Shown here one piece after another: positions 43,751 through 54,650 of a stretch of 64,000 nucleotides of DNA (position 1 is the stretch's first letter; each line of letters opens with the position of its first letter). The position numbers and the translations under genes are program-made. The notes under the pieces were generated by a model. It made no database searches and had not been told where the DNA came from. It was given only the letters and a program-made list of their open reading frames with translations. Origin of the DNA: Rhizophagus irregularis (Eukaryota > Glomeromycota > Glomeromycetes > Glomerales > Glomeraceae); contig NC_089440.1 in assembly GCF_026210795.1 (NCBI RefSeq), positions 4,464,001 to 4,528,000 on the forward strand, read 5' to 3'.

Positions 43751-43987
43751 GGCCAGGCAAAAAAAATTTTTAGATTCTCGGGACATAAAATTTTAAAAAT
43801 GACCCGGCCGGCCGGCATTTTTTTTTATATTTGTAAAATTTTTTTATATGTAAAATTTTTTTACGCCACATTGGCCAATAACTTATAATCACGTTATAAA
43901 ATTTTTTACTATAAAAAAAAATTTCCCATTTTTCGAAAAACTGACCCGGCCGGGTCACGAGAATCTAAAATTTTTTTTTGCCCGGCC
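43751..43987. mobile_element. MITE with about 30-bp inverted ends and TAA duplication
   Basis: A 237-bp element. The left end GGCCAGGCAAAAAAAATTTT with TAGATTCTCG, and the reverse complement of the right end (GGCCGGGCAAAAAAAAATTT, TAGATTCTCG), match over about 30 bp. It is flanked by TAA on both sides (43748-43750 and 43988-43990). A 3-bp T-A-A duplication suggests the PIF/Harbinger superfamily, but TA-type (Tc1) cannot be excluded. Inner subterminal GACCCGGCCGG motifs are also inverted. It has no coding capacity; the 62-codon frame through it is not a gene. Confidence 0.8.
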
Positions 43988-44259
43988 TAACCAACATAGT
44001 TAATTGTTAAATTTTTTATGCTGTCCTTCTGTCACGATCATATGACCACAGCAATAATTTATGGATGTGATGATTGTGATGTGATGATGCGAACACGCTG
44101 TTTATATAATCAAGTGTTTATTATATAATATTATGAAACATGTATATAATTAATAATTATTCGGCTCGAAGTGTCGAATAAGTGATTTATCCGGTATCCC
44201 GTGATTTGAATATTGCCTGATACACGATTTATTATAACCATTTTTAATTATAAAAAATC

Positions 44260-44395
44260 ACGTGATACTGGATAAGTATTATTTATTTCATGGGGAGTTG
44301 GAAATAATAGGGTTTTTTTCCCGAAGGGAAAAAACCCTATTGTTTTCCTTCCCAGGAAATAAATGGGTAATCCCCTGGAGCGTGTCACTCATTAA
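44260..44395. repeat. Palindromic hairpin-forming repeat
   Basis: AATAGGGTTTTTTTCCC and GGGAAAAAACCCTATT face each other across a GAA centre at about 44305-44345, extended outward by TATTTATTTCATGGGG / CCCAGGAAATAAATGGG. GTGATACTGG and GCGTGTCACT at the edges may be end repeats. Possibly a fold-back MITE; family not identified. Confidence 0.55.
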
Positions 44396-44599
44396 ATATT
44401 AACTATTTTAACTATTTTAAACTAAAATTAGTAATTTCCCGGCTATCTATATAAGACCGGGAAATAACTAAACGAAGATTCCCGGTCATTTATAAACTCA
44501 GCTAATCACTCGCAATTTTTAAAAATTAGTATGAAGGTGATCATGAGTGACACTTAGTGCGACAGGGGATTATAATATTTATTTTTCTTTGTAAGGTTA

Positions 44600-46101
44600 T
44601 TCGGATGAACAAATGTATGAATATCACAAAATCCATATACAAAACATTATATTTTAGTTTTTCAAAATAAATAATTATAGTGAGAATTATTGTAAAATAT
44701 GCGGATAGAAAAAGTATACAATATTATATAAATCATGTATAATTAAATAATTTAAAAGTAAATGGTTAGTGAAAATGAACAAATTGAAAAAGGCAATTAC
44801 AAATTAAAAATTATCATGATATAGTACAGTATTTGAATGGATATCATATAATCAATTTGATAATATTATAAGAAAAGGTGATTTTGCTACAGGTTACAGC
44901 AATATGAGAAGATTGGTTCATTAAAATTTAATTTGAATATCAAAAGGAAACCAGATAAAAAAGTTTTTTTAAAATTCCATATGACTTACAAAGTATTACT
45001 GATGAGGTATGAAAAAAATTAATTTAATTTAAAATGATATTTAATAAAATTTTCTTTTTTAAATAGAAATTATATACAATGGAATGAAGGATTTTATAAA
45101 TTTGAATAGCGAAAATGAAAATATCAATGATTTTATTAAAGAAATGCAATTAAAAATTGGTGATTGTAATGATGTAATACTTGAATGGATATCATACGAT
45201 CAATTTATTGATATTAAAGAAATAGGTAGGGGGTGGATTTTCTACAGTATATTTTGCAATATGGAAGAATAAAGAATATAAACAAGTTTCTTTAAATGTG
45301 TTTATGGATCACAAAATGTGAAAAATGATTTTTAAATGAGGTCAAAATAAATTTGAAATTGTTACAACTGTTACAGCTAAGTTTTCAGTTTGGAAATGTT
45401 AGATTTTTTAACGTACACGGAATATTTCAAGATCCAGATACAAATGATTATATTATAGTTCTTGAATGTGCGAAAGGTGGAAGTTTTAGTAATAGCAAGA
45501 ATAAAGGATTTTCTTGAAGGAATAAATTAATTTATTATTAATGGCCTCGATGGTATACATATGATTCATCATGGTTTTCATACAGGAAATATTTTACTTG
45601 ATGAACGTGAATTATTGGTTGAAAATCAAAAAATATTTATTTCAGATATGGGATTATGTGGAGAGGTTGGTAATACAGATGAAACAAAACTTTATGGAGT
45701 TGTTCGTTATATGCTTCCTGAAGTATTAAGAGGAAAACCTTATACTCAAGCAGCTGATATATATAGTCTTGGTATGATCATGTATTTTATAGCAATTGGA
45801 AGACAACCTTTAATGTTGATCGTGATCATGATCAATGTTTAATATTGGATATTTGTGAAGGCGTTAGACCTAAAATTAATGTTCCAGAAGCACTATTGAC
45901 TTGATGAAAAGGTGTTGGGATTCAAATCCAGATAATAGACCGAATACTATTGAATTAAAAGAAATGATTGACCTATTTTGGGATTCAATTAATTTATGTG
46001 ATGAAGGACGTTATGATATTAGAAATCAATTAAATGAAGCAGAAGCGTATAGAAAAAAAATTCTTTCATATATAAAAAGTGATGATCAAGTGATCAACTA
46101 A
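44600..46101 (+). pseudogene. Decayed TKL-type kinase of a second subfamily
   Basis: A short, highly decayed N-terminal copy (about 44640-44990, with WISYNQFDNIIRKGDFAT) precedes a longer one (45084-46101). The latter reads MKDFINLNSENENINDFIKE, VILEWISYDQFIDIKEIGRG, then GGFSTVYFAIWKN after one extra G in the glycine-loop codons (near 45230). The rest is IIVLECAKGG, HHGFHTGNILLDE in place of an HRD loop, FISDMGLCGEVG (DMG), YMLPEVLRGKPYTQAADIYSL, then CWDSNPDNRPN. Several frame changes and stops interrupt it. At 44825-44831 the N-terminal copy carries TACAGTA, and removing 5 bp restores the expected HDIVFEW frame. The subfamily is distinct from copies 1-4 (no CxxC..CxxC preserved). Confidence 0.8.
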
Positions 46102-47429
46102 TTCACAGAATACACTGTGTACACAGGTTAATAATTATACATCTTGTTTAATTACATGTCATACTAATAATCTTGCAATATATGATTCTGGCGATTTCTC
46201 GGGGTGTGCTATTTAGTGATTTATATTATTGATGACAGAATTAAATCAAGCAATCGATATTATAAAGGGTGAAATTAGTAATTAATTATTTATGCGATTT
46301 TGTTCAACACTAATAATCATAGACGGAATAATATATAACATAATAATAATGATTTGTTTGAAATTGAACAAAATTTTAATTACATTTTATGGTATGGTAG
46401 TTTTTGTTAGTGTTGAATTGTGTTGGAATTGTGTATTAATCAATTATTAAATTTACGAACAATTTTATTTAAAAAATGTATATTTACTTACGTTATAAAG
46501 TTTTATTTTCTTTAAGTTTTTACTAAAAATGGACCGTCATCACTCATCACCATATATTATTTACATTGTTATTTTTAACTTAAAAAATATACTTTCAATA
46601 AATTATTTTGAATTATGTTACACCAATTTTATTTTAATAAAGGTGATAATGTAATGCATATGTGAAATATTTGGGGTTAGTTCGTTTTTGGTTTTCTTTT
46701 CAAATTTATGTAGCGAATACTATAATTCTCTCAAATATGTAAATTTTACTATTTTAATTCATCTTGAAATTTATTTAAATTAATTAATGATTTAATATTC
46801 CTAGGAAATGATGATTATTATTATTATTTAGTTATCAGGTTCCATAATAAGAATTTTATCTATATTGAAATATAGATCTATTTTCAATATTTAATTAATC
46901 AGGCTAAATTCTTTTCTTGCTGAAAAAAAAAAAAAAATTTACTAAGATCTTAATAATGTTCAAAGTACTTTATCTTACTTGATTAAAAAAACTTTTCAAT
47001 AAAATTTTACTAATTATTAGGCTCGCGTATACAATTTTAAAAGACTTTTGATTTAGAATTTTGATTGTATGAACTCGGACACTATTGTTATTATTTTATG
47101 GGGGAGCGGAACTCGTGCGTGTACGCAATTTTTTTGATTTATTTATTAATAACGTCATACATTAGTGATAGATCACGTGATTGATTAACATGTTGATGCA
47201 GTGTCCTTCCACAATCATCATCTCCTCCTTTTTTTAGGATATAAATCAAAGATCATGTAACATGCATATTGGTGATCTTTACCCGCAATTTAGTATTGAA
47301 ATATTGTACAAAACTTACACAATCGGAGTAGAATTTACATTTTTCCGATTTATTCTTGCTTCTTTTTTTTATTCATACTTTCTATAATTTTTATATATTT
47401 TATAATAATTCCTCAAATAATTCATTAGA
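46102..47429. other. Intergenic region upstream of kinase copy 4
   Basis: No gene. It carries one copy of a dispersed repeat (46705-46890, see 54450-54650), an A run at 46922-46936 and a GATCACGTGATTGAT box at 47173, about 255 bp before the copy 4 start. The first 200 bp may be the decayed tail of the preceding pseudogene (CHTNNLAIYDSGDFSG). Confidence 0.4.
46705..46890. repeat. Dispersed repeat, copy 1
   Basis: ATTTATGTAGCGAATACTAT, then AAATATGTAAATTTTACTAT, TTTAATTCATCTTGAAATT and TTTAATATTCCTAG align in order with 54462-54640. About 180 bp, direct orientation. Confidence 0.65.
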
Positions 47430-49140
47430 ATGGATGAATTAAAACTACTCAGTGATGATGTATTTGAGCAAATAAAAGATTTTGACTTATATTATCATTT
47501 ATCTGAAGAACAAAAATCGTTAATTGACCAACTGATACCAAATGAAGAATTAAAAGAACGGTATCAATATTATGGTTTATGTAAAGAATGTAAGCAGCCT
47601 AATACTGGTTGTAGTAATTATTGTCAGTCATGTAATTCTAAACGTTTTCAACAAAATTTTAAAAATTGGACCAGTGGAAATCATGAAGTTGATAAATTAA
47701 TTCAAAAAACGCAATTAAATGCTGAATATCCCTATAAAATTATGGAATGGATTGAATATGATAAATTTAAAGATGTTGAATATTTGGCAAAGGGAGGGTT
47801 TGGAACTGTTTTTAAAGCAATTTGGAAAGATGGATTTATTAATAAGTGGGATTATGAAAATGATCAATGGGAAAGAGAAGCTGAAACAAAAGTCGCTTTA
47901 AAAAGTTTACATAACTCGCAAGACATAACAACTCAATTTTTAAAAGAGGTAAGATATTTTTTATAAATTTAAGTGCAATTAGCTTATTAGATTTTATAAA
48001 TATAAACTTACTATAATTTTCCTTTAAGATTGAGGCACATAATTCATCATGCTCTAGTGTTGGTTGGATAGTTCGATGTTTTGGCATCACTAAGGACCCA
48101 GAAACAGAAAATTTTATGATGATAATGGAATTAAAAGAAGGTAGTTTAAGGCAGCATTTAAATAATAACTTTATTTCAATGGATTGGGTGCAAAAGTTTT
48201 GTAATCTGTATGGTATTGTAAGTGGTCTTAAGGGAATTCATAATAGTGGGTTAATTCATCGTGATTTTCATAGTGGCAATATATTAAGTGATTTGATTGG
48301 TACTTATATTACTGACTTGGGATTATGTCAACCGGCAAATGTACAACCCTCTCAAAATACTCAAAATAGTAATAAAGAAATATATGGAGTATTGCCATAT
48401 GTAGCTCCAGAAGTTATAAGAGGAAAAGAATATACTCAAGCAAGTGATATTTATGCATTTGGAATTATTGCATATGAAATTTGTACAGGTCTGCCTCCTT
48501 ATCATGATGTAGCTCATGATGAATTCTTAGCTATAAAAATTTGTCATGGATTGAGACCAAAAAATAATTATAAAATTCCTCAACTACTTCTTGATATAAT
48601 TAATCAATGTTGGGATGCAGACCCTTTAAAACGACCTGATGTTAATAAATTATATGAGTTATTATGGAATTTATTTAATTATGCTTATAATACATTTGAT
48701 CCTGCAATTGATAAACAAATTAAAGAAGTGGAAAAAATTAATAAAGAATCAACTTATTTATCAACATCATCACCTTTATTATCTAATGGCACTTTTTCAT
48801 ATATGACACATCCTCAAGCGATTTACACGAGTAAACTTTTAGATTTTAAAAATCTTCCAGAACCAAAAAATACTAACAATAATGAAGATTTACTTGGAAG
48901 TGAATATTCAGGTAATTATACTTTTCATTAATTTATTTTCACGAAATAATTCTTACATATTAATTTTTCACTTACAGAATCTATGAGTTTTGATTTTTCT
49001 AAACTCGATATCAATTCTAAAGGTAATAATGATTTCTATATTTGGATGTTTATTATAGTAATTTTTTCGATTTATTAACTAATAATTAAAACAAAAATTT
49101 ATTTAATTTTTTTCTTTTTAATGTAGATGAAAACAATTGA
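47430..49140 (+). CDS. TKL-type protein kinase, kinase copy 4 (intact)
   Basis: Four exons (47430-47948, 48029-48911, 48978-49022, 49127-49140) give 486 aa. The N terminus reads MDELKLLSDDVFEQIKDF, LSEEQKSLIDQLI, CKEC ... CQSC, NFKNWTSGNHEVDKLIQK. The kinase domain has LAKGGFGTVFKAIW, KVALKSL, HRDFHSGNIL, YITDLGLCQPANV (DLG), VAPEVIRG, SDIYAFGIIAYEICTG and CWDADPLKRPD. All core catalytic residues are present. The tail is Ser-rich, then HPQAIYTSKLLDFKNLPEP and SFDFSKLDINSKDENN. A final tiny exon codes DENN plus stop, like copy 1. It is the most diverged of copies 1-4 and lacks the shared leader module, having instead a CACGTG box about 255 bp upstream. Confidence 0.9.
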
Positions 49141-49930
49141 TTGAAAAGCCAAGGGATTATGTAAAGCTTTTTCAACATTTATTTTGGGATATATAAATGT
49201 GATTTATTTAAACAATATTGGTGGCGTAGATCATGGCGCAGTGAAGTCATTTGATTAGATGGTAGATTTTATTAAACATCATAAATTTTATGTATTTTAT
49301 TTTATATAAATATTAAATATTTTTCTTAAGTATGTGATTTGGTTTGAGATTAACTTATTAACTTTTCAATAAACTCTTATATTAAAAAATGAACTGTTAT
49401 ATGTTTGTTTGTTGTTTTTACGTTCTTATTGATAAAAAACTATTGTCTCTTATTGTGTAGTTATAATTGACAGAGTCTGAGATGTTATTATTAGATTAAA
49501 ATAAAATTGATAGAAAAATAATGTTAAAATGTGTAAATATCATATGACTCCATAACAAAGAACATTTATAATTATTTTCCAAATTTATTGATTATTTTCA
49601 GTATAAAATTTCATTATTTAGATATAAATCACGTTTTGAATGAATTTATTAATGCTATTAATATTAAACCAATTTTAAGATCTTACACCATTGTCCATAA
49701 ATAAAATAAAAAAAACAAAATCATATTACTACCAAAGGTCCGTATAAAGGTTGTTTGAGAGAAAACCATGTTATATTAGAAGCGTTTGTGCAAACCATTT
49801 TTTATTGCGCAAATTTTAATTTAGTAATCAACACTTTCCGTGACATGACCGAGGATTGATATGTATTTTATTATACGATCTATTATTATTATTAGAAAAA
49901 AAATTTAGAAAAAATTTCTGAAAGATTTAT
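49141..49930. other. Intergenic region downstream of kinase copy 4
   Basis: AT-rich sequence; no gene or repeat recognised before the MITE at 49933. Confidence 0.45.
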
Positions 49931-49932
49931 TA
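49931..49932. repeat. TA target duplication (left) of the pogo-type MITE
   Basis: TA directly before the CAGTCAGACC end; the matching TA follows the element at 50131-50132. Confidence 0.75.
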
Positions 49933-50130
49933 CAGTCAGACCTCCATAATTGCACACCCCTTAAGACCATATGCATAATTTTCAAAATAGTGCATTTAAA
50001 GAGGGTGTGCATTTATAGAGGTAAAATAATTAGAGATCATATAAGCTTGGGACCGAACCAGAGGGTGCATTTAGAGAGGGTATACATAGTGGGTGCAATT
50101 ACGGAGAGTGCAATTATAGAGGTCTGACTG
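49933..50130. mobile_element. Pogo/Tc1-type MITE with CAGT...ACTG ends
   Basis: This 198-bp element begins CAGTCAGACCTCCATAATTG and ends with its near reverse complement CAATTATAGAGGTCTGACTG, giving a terminal inverted repeat of about 23 bp, flanked by TA on both sides. CAG(T) ends with a TA target are typical of Tc1/mariner and pogo/Tigger elements. Inside, GTGCATTTAGAGAGGGT-like units repeat three or four times. It has no coding capacity. Excision of such an element is expected to leave TA-CAG-TA or TA-CTG-TA, the scars seen in the kinase pseudogenes. Confidence 0.85.
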
Positions 50131-50132
50131 TA

Positions 50133-50776
50133 TATCTATTGGCGTTATTAAAAAAAATGTTTTAAAATGTTTTTGCTATATTATTATTGATAAAAAACAT
50201 AGCAAACCATTTTTTATGTGTTTTAATATAAAAAATGGTTTGCAATATTTCATAAAATTTTGCTAGAGTTATCCTATAATCTAATAATTAGAAATTATAA
50301 TCATAAAAATTGAATCCTTATTGGCTGAGATATGTCAATTTGAAGTTCTAATAGCAGTGTTCAATAACTTTCATTTAAAAAATCTTTAAAAGCATGTTAA
50401 GCTCCCCCATGAAAATGACCTCTTGTTTAAGGTATTATTATTAGTGTGTTAGCAACTTGGCTATCAATAAAATGAGATGCAATTAATATTATACAATTTA
50501 CGATTTATTAATGCAGCTTCTTTCAGTCCGGAAATTATTTTCAATTTTGTGATTTCAGACGTCATATTTCTTCAGATGGCTTATATTAATATAAATTCAA
50601 TATAAAGATATTTGTAGTATACTATTTGAAAATTGAAACAAATCTAAGTTTATTTAATAGACAATTGATTATGTTTAAATATAAATTTATACATCTTATC
50701 AATAAATATAATAGCTATCAATTGTGTAATATTATTCAAGATACTCAACTATCATCTCATTTATATTTAACCCATA
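50133..50776. other. Intergenic region
   Basis: AT-rich. AAACCATTTTTTATG is repeated and inverted around 50215-50245 (GCAAACCATTTTTTATGTG and AAAAAATGGTTTGC), a small hairpin; a related ACCATTTTTTATTGCGC is at 49796. No gene. Confidence 0.4.
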
Positions 50777-52936
50777 TTAACGCTCCTTTTTAATTTCAAA
50801 CGTAGTAAGATAATTCTGCCCATTCGTTTCATTCCTTGCAGTGGCTTTAAGTATTTCCATTTGACCAAATGACAACGCAAAACTAACTTTCCTATCAGGC
50901 TTACGATCCGTAAAGTAAATCTTAAGAGTTCCCAATAGTTCCATTTTATCACAATATTTTGCTTCATCATCTTTTGTAAAATAAATGCAAAATGTAGCAC
51001 TTTCTTGAAATTCATTAACAGGACATAAATCATTTACACGAATTTCTTCATCAAATTCAACGACATCTCCTCTTTTCGCTATCGGATGAAATTTATGTAT
51101 ATACCCATCAGATGTTACTCGTTCTGGTGGATCACCTTTTTTAGACAACTTCAACACTCTAATTCCATACGTATAATTGAGTTTTCGATTCTTTATTATG
51201 AATTTTACTTGCTCGTTAATTTTCATATTTTTCATTTTATCACTCAAACTTAATCCATATAATGTTGCTCCACGAACAACTGCTGCAATAGGATCCTTAG
51301 AAACGACGATAGTCTTTACTTGATCCTTGAATTTTTCTTCAATTCTATTTTTCAAATATTCTGATTGACCAAATCCTCCAACCAGAAACATAATTGAACA
51401 TTCATCTCGACAATTATCAAGTTGAATTTCTATCATTTTAAGAATTCTATTTACAAGAGGATCGAACATCGATTTTATTTTTTCGAAATCAATCGTAATC
51501 AACCAATTATTGTCTTCCATTAGTTTTTTAGTTTCGCTGTTAACAAATTTTTTAAGAACTTTAATGGTTTCTATTACATCTAACTCATATTGAAAATCTG
51601 TATCTTTACCAGTGAATCGAAATTTTACTTTTCGACAAAAATGTTGAACCATATATTGCAATGATTTGATCTTATTATCTCGTAGTTTATCAATTGTTGA
51701 ATTTCCCACTATACTACCCAAATGTTTGAGGAATGCTTCGTCGATAAATGAGCTTCCACAATAATCACCGATTCTCTCTGTAACTTCGCTTAATTGATCT
51801 TCATCCACAAGTTTATGTGTTGTCAAATCTACTGTGCCACCTCCACAGTCAACGATCATAAAAGTTGCTGTTTAATCATTTTTAAAGTTTAATGTTTAAA
51901 ATAGATTAAGGGAGTTAATTCGAATTATATTCGATAGATTACAGTACTTACTTCCTGTTGAAGCCAGAGAATGTTCATTTAGACATTTTTTCATACAATA
52001 AATTGCTGCAGCTTCGGCTAAAAAGAATGAAATGAAAATTAAATTAAAAAAAAAATATGGATGGTCAAATAATATAAAAATTGTATATTCAATTTACTTA
52101 CGTTCCGTAGTGATTGTAAATATTCAATATTTTCTTTACGAATTAATTCAGCCTCAAGTGAACATTCTCTCATTATCGCCAATTCTTTCTTTGAATAATC
52201 TGCGGGAACACTAATTATTAAAAGAACACTTTCATAAAAATTCACATCCGGCCAATTTTCTAGTATTCTAATTTTTATTAACTAAAAGGTAAAAAAAAAG
52301 ACAAAAATTATTAAAAATTTAATTCTACATTTAATATATATATATATATAAATGTTAGATTTTACCTTTCCCATTTCTCTTAGATAATCGGCAATAGCTT
52401 TTTTATAATCTACCGGAATTTTGGGTTTTAAATCATCATCAAAACTTCCTAAATATAATTTAAATAATCCAACAGATTTAGGTTCATCTTTATCCATATT
52501 TTTTCTTTCAACTTTTTTAGCAAATGCCAGTTTTCCCCATTCCGTCACTTTTTCAAAATCATCATCATATTGAAGAACTGTATTTGTTTTAAAACGGCCA
52601 CGATATCCACTCCATTCGGTGTTAGTACAAACTTCTTGGTTAGCAGAAGCAGTATGACAATAAGCAAATCCCTATCAAACAAAAATTTCATAAATTATAA
52701 TAAAAAAAAACTAAAATTTTTATAATATATTTAAAGAATTTTAAATTACCGAATAGGATGTCCCAAAATCTTTTTTTTTTTTATATATATAGGAAAAGAT
52801 AAAAATGCGTTAAATATTTTATTATTTTAATCCGGTATTTCTCAATCAAAATATAGTACATAATTACTGTACCTATACCAACCACTACGCGAATATCATG
52901 AACATTTTTATCTCTTCTCTCATTTTTCTGAGACAT
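50777..52936 (-). CDS. HSPA12-like HSP70-family ATPase, one base short
   Basis: This belongs to the divergent HSP70/actin-fold ATPases expanded in these fungi. Six exons are clear: 52936-52873, 52769-52750 (20 nt), 52671-52366, 52281-52102, 52017-51952 and 51867-50777. Phosphate-1 is assembled over three exons as VVGIDFGTSYSGFAY. Then come WSGYRGRFKTNTVLQYDDDF and ISVPADYSKKELAIMRECS. The connecting loop reads TEPEAAAIYC across the fourth/fifth exon junction, then TTFMIVDCGGGTVDL (phosphate-2) and FLVGGFGQSEYLKNRI (adenosine motif). The C terminus is short, with DGYIHKFHPI and a beta-rich tail. Total exon length is 1727 nt, one short of a multiple of three: the ELIRKENIEYLQ frame and the TTEPEAAA frame disagree by one base near 52112-52118. 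That means a one-base deletion (pseudogene) or an assembly error. Function, if any, is likely ATP-dependent client binding or signalling. Confidence 0.82.
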
Positions 52937-54449
52937 TTCATAAAAAAAAAAATAGAAATAAATTTAAAAAATTATCTATAATTCAATTTAGAAGAATTTA
53001 TTTGTGATGATAAATCACATTAAGCTATTGAGAGGTTTATATTTATTATTTTATTAATTCATTAAAACTTAACCGGATAAAATTTATTTAATTAGGGAAG
53101 TAGCACAAAATTACAATTCTATTCTATTTTTGATTGTTTATACGAATGAGCTTCTTATCAGGAAACACAAATCTCGCTTCTTTCATTCTTTGAATTCCTG
53201 TTCTATTCATTAAATCATTTGAACGTATACTGCAACTATACCATTCGAAAGCGGTAACAGTGTAGTTCAATGTTGATATAAAGACAAGAAATTACAAAAT
53301 TAGGAATCAATGGAGTGATGGACACTGATTTTGTGTACCTTCAATTCAAAATTGGTATGATTAACCCTAGCACAGATCATTTTTTGGTAGGTAATTATAG
53401 AGGTTACTATTACTGGAATGAATCAAGTGCAGGTCCCATTCATTGATGACTTTTTATAAATTTCCGTTTTTTTAACAAGAACAATTAGGTTCACATTTGA
53501 TTCTTTGAAAATCTCGAATGATTTTTTATAAGACGACACGTACTTTACAGACATAAACATTTTACAAAAGCTTTGCCATACACTTCTGAAGTATGTAATT
53601 ACAACTACATCATAGTATTTGACTCTGTGCGTGATTATTACATGTTAATTAAAGTACGTCTGATAGTATCCATAAAGGTTTACATGTGCATATCAAATAG
53701 TGTTCCTTAATGCTTGTTAGTTTATAATAAGGTTGCTAAAGTTATGTATGTTAATCAACTCCTTTTTCTACAATTCTTTATGATAGAATTGTTTTATATG
53801 CACGGTTTATATTCACTTATTCGTCATTAAAATTGATTGGTTTACATTTTTTCAGCAATGAAAATTGTTAAAATACTTAGAAATTTCATAAGAAATTATT
53901 ATTTGGTTTATTATCTAAACTTATAAAATAATGCGTAACAACAATATTATTCGATTATATCTTTCTTTATACGCGCGAAAAAGGTAAACCTCCAGAATAT
54001 ATATACATTGTAAGCTCTAGCAACAAAAAAAAATTCCAATATATTTAAGACCTTTTGGAATCTTAAAACAAATTTGAAACAAAAGAATTAAAGACTAGAA
54101 TTAAATTAAAGCAAAAAACGGTAATTTTAAAATATTAATATTTAAATAGTGGAAGTTGGAATAAAAAAATACCAAATATGCCCATATCAGCGCGCCATAA
54201 TGAAAAAGAATCAATTTTTTTCAACTGCTACATAAAGATAATAAATACACATATATTCCTGAAAAATGAATAAACAAAATAACATTTTTCGTTGTTTAAC
54301 CTTAACCTCTCTTATTTTAGATAATATTCGTGTTGAAGGTTTATATTCCATCAATAATAATTTCTTTTTAATTCTAATAAAAGTGATAGCATAATGCTGC
54401 TTCTAATAATTCATGAAAGTTTTCTTAATTCACTTTGGTTTCATATTAG
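52937..54449. other. Intergenic region upstream of the HSP70-like gene
   Basis: No gene is supported. Around 53320-53440 one frame reads VYLQFKIGMINPSTDHFLVG and NYRGYYYWNESSAGPIH before stops, possibly a decayed exon, but I cannot name it. Confidence 0.35.
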
Positions 54450-54650
54450 TAACAATTTAAATTTATGTAGAGTAATATAATTCTCCCAAATATGTAAATT
54501 GTACTATTTTAATTCATCTTGAAATTGTTTAAATTAATTGATGATTTAATATTCCTAGATAACGAAATATTGTTATTATTTAGCTCACTATCAGGATCCG
54601 TAATAAGAATTAAAAAGGTTTGTCTATATGGAAATATACGGTAAGTTTAT
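54450..54650. repeat. Dispersed repeat, copy 2
   Basis: Aligns in direct orientation with 46705-46890, with about 85% similar blocks: TTTATGTAGAGTAATATAAT, AAATATGTAAATTGTACTAT, TTTAATTCATCTTGAAATTG and GATTTAATATTCCTAGAT. Confidence 0.65.

Noticed and set aside
43770-43958. 62-codon frame across the TAA-flanked MITE
   Set aside because: Runs through both inverted ends of a non-coding element.
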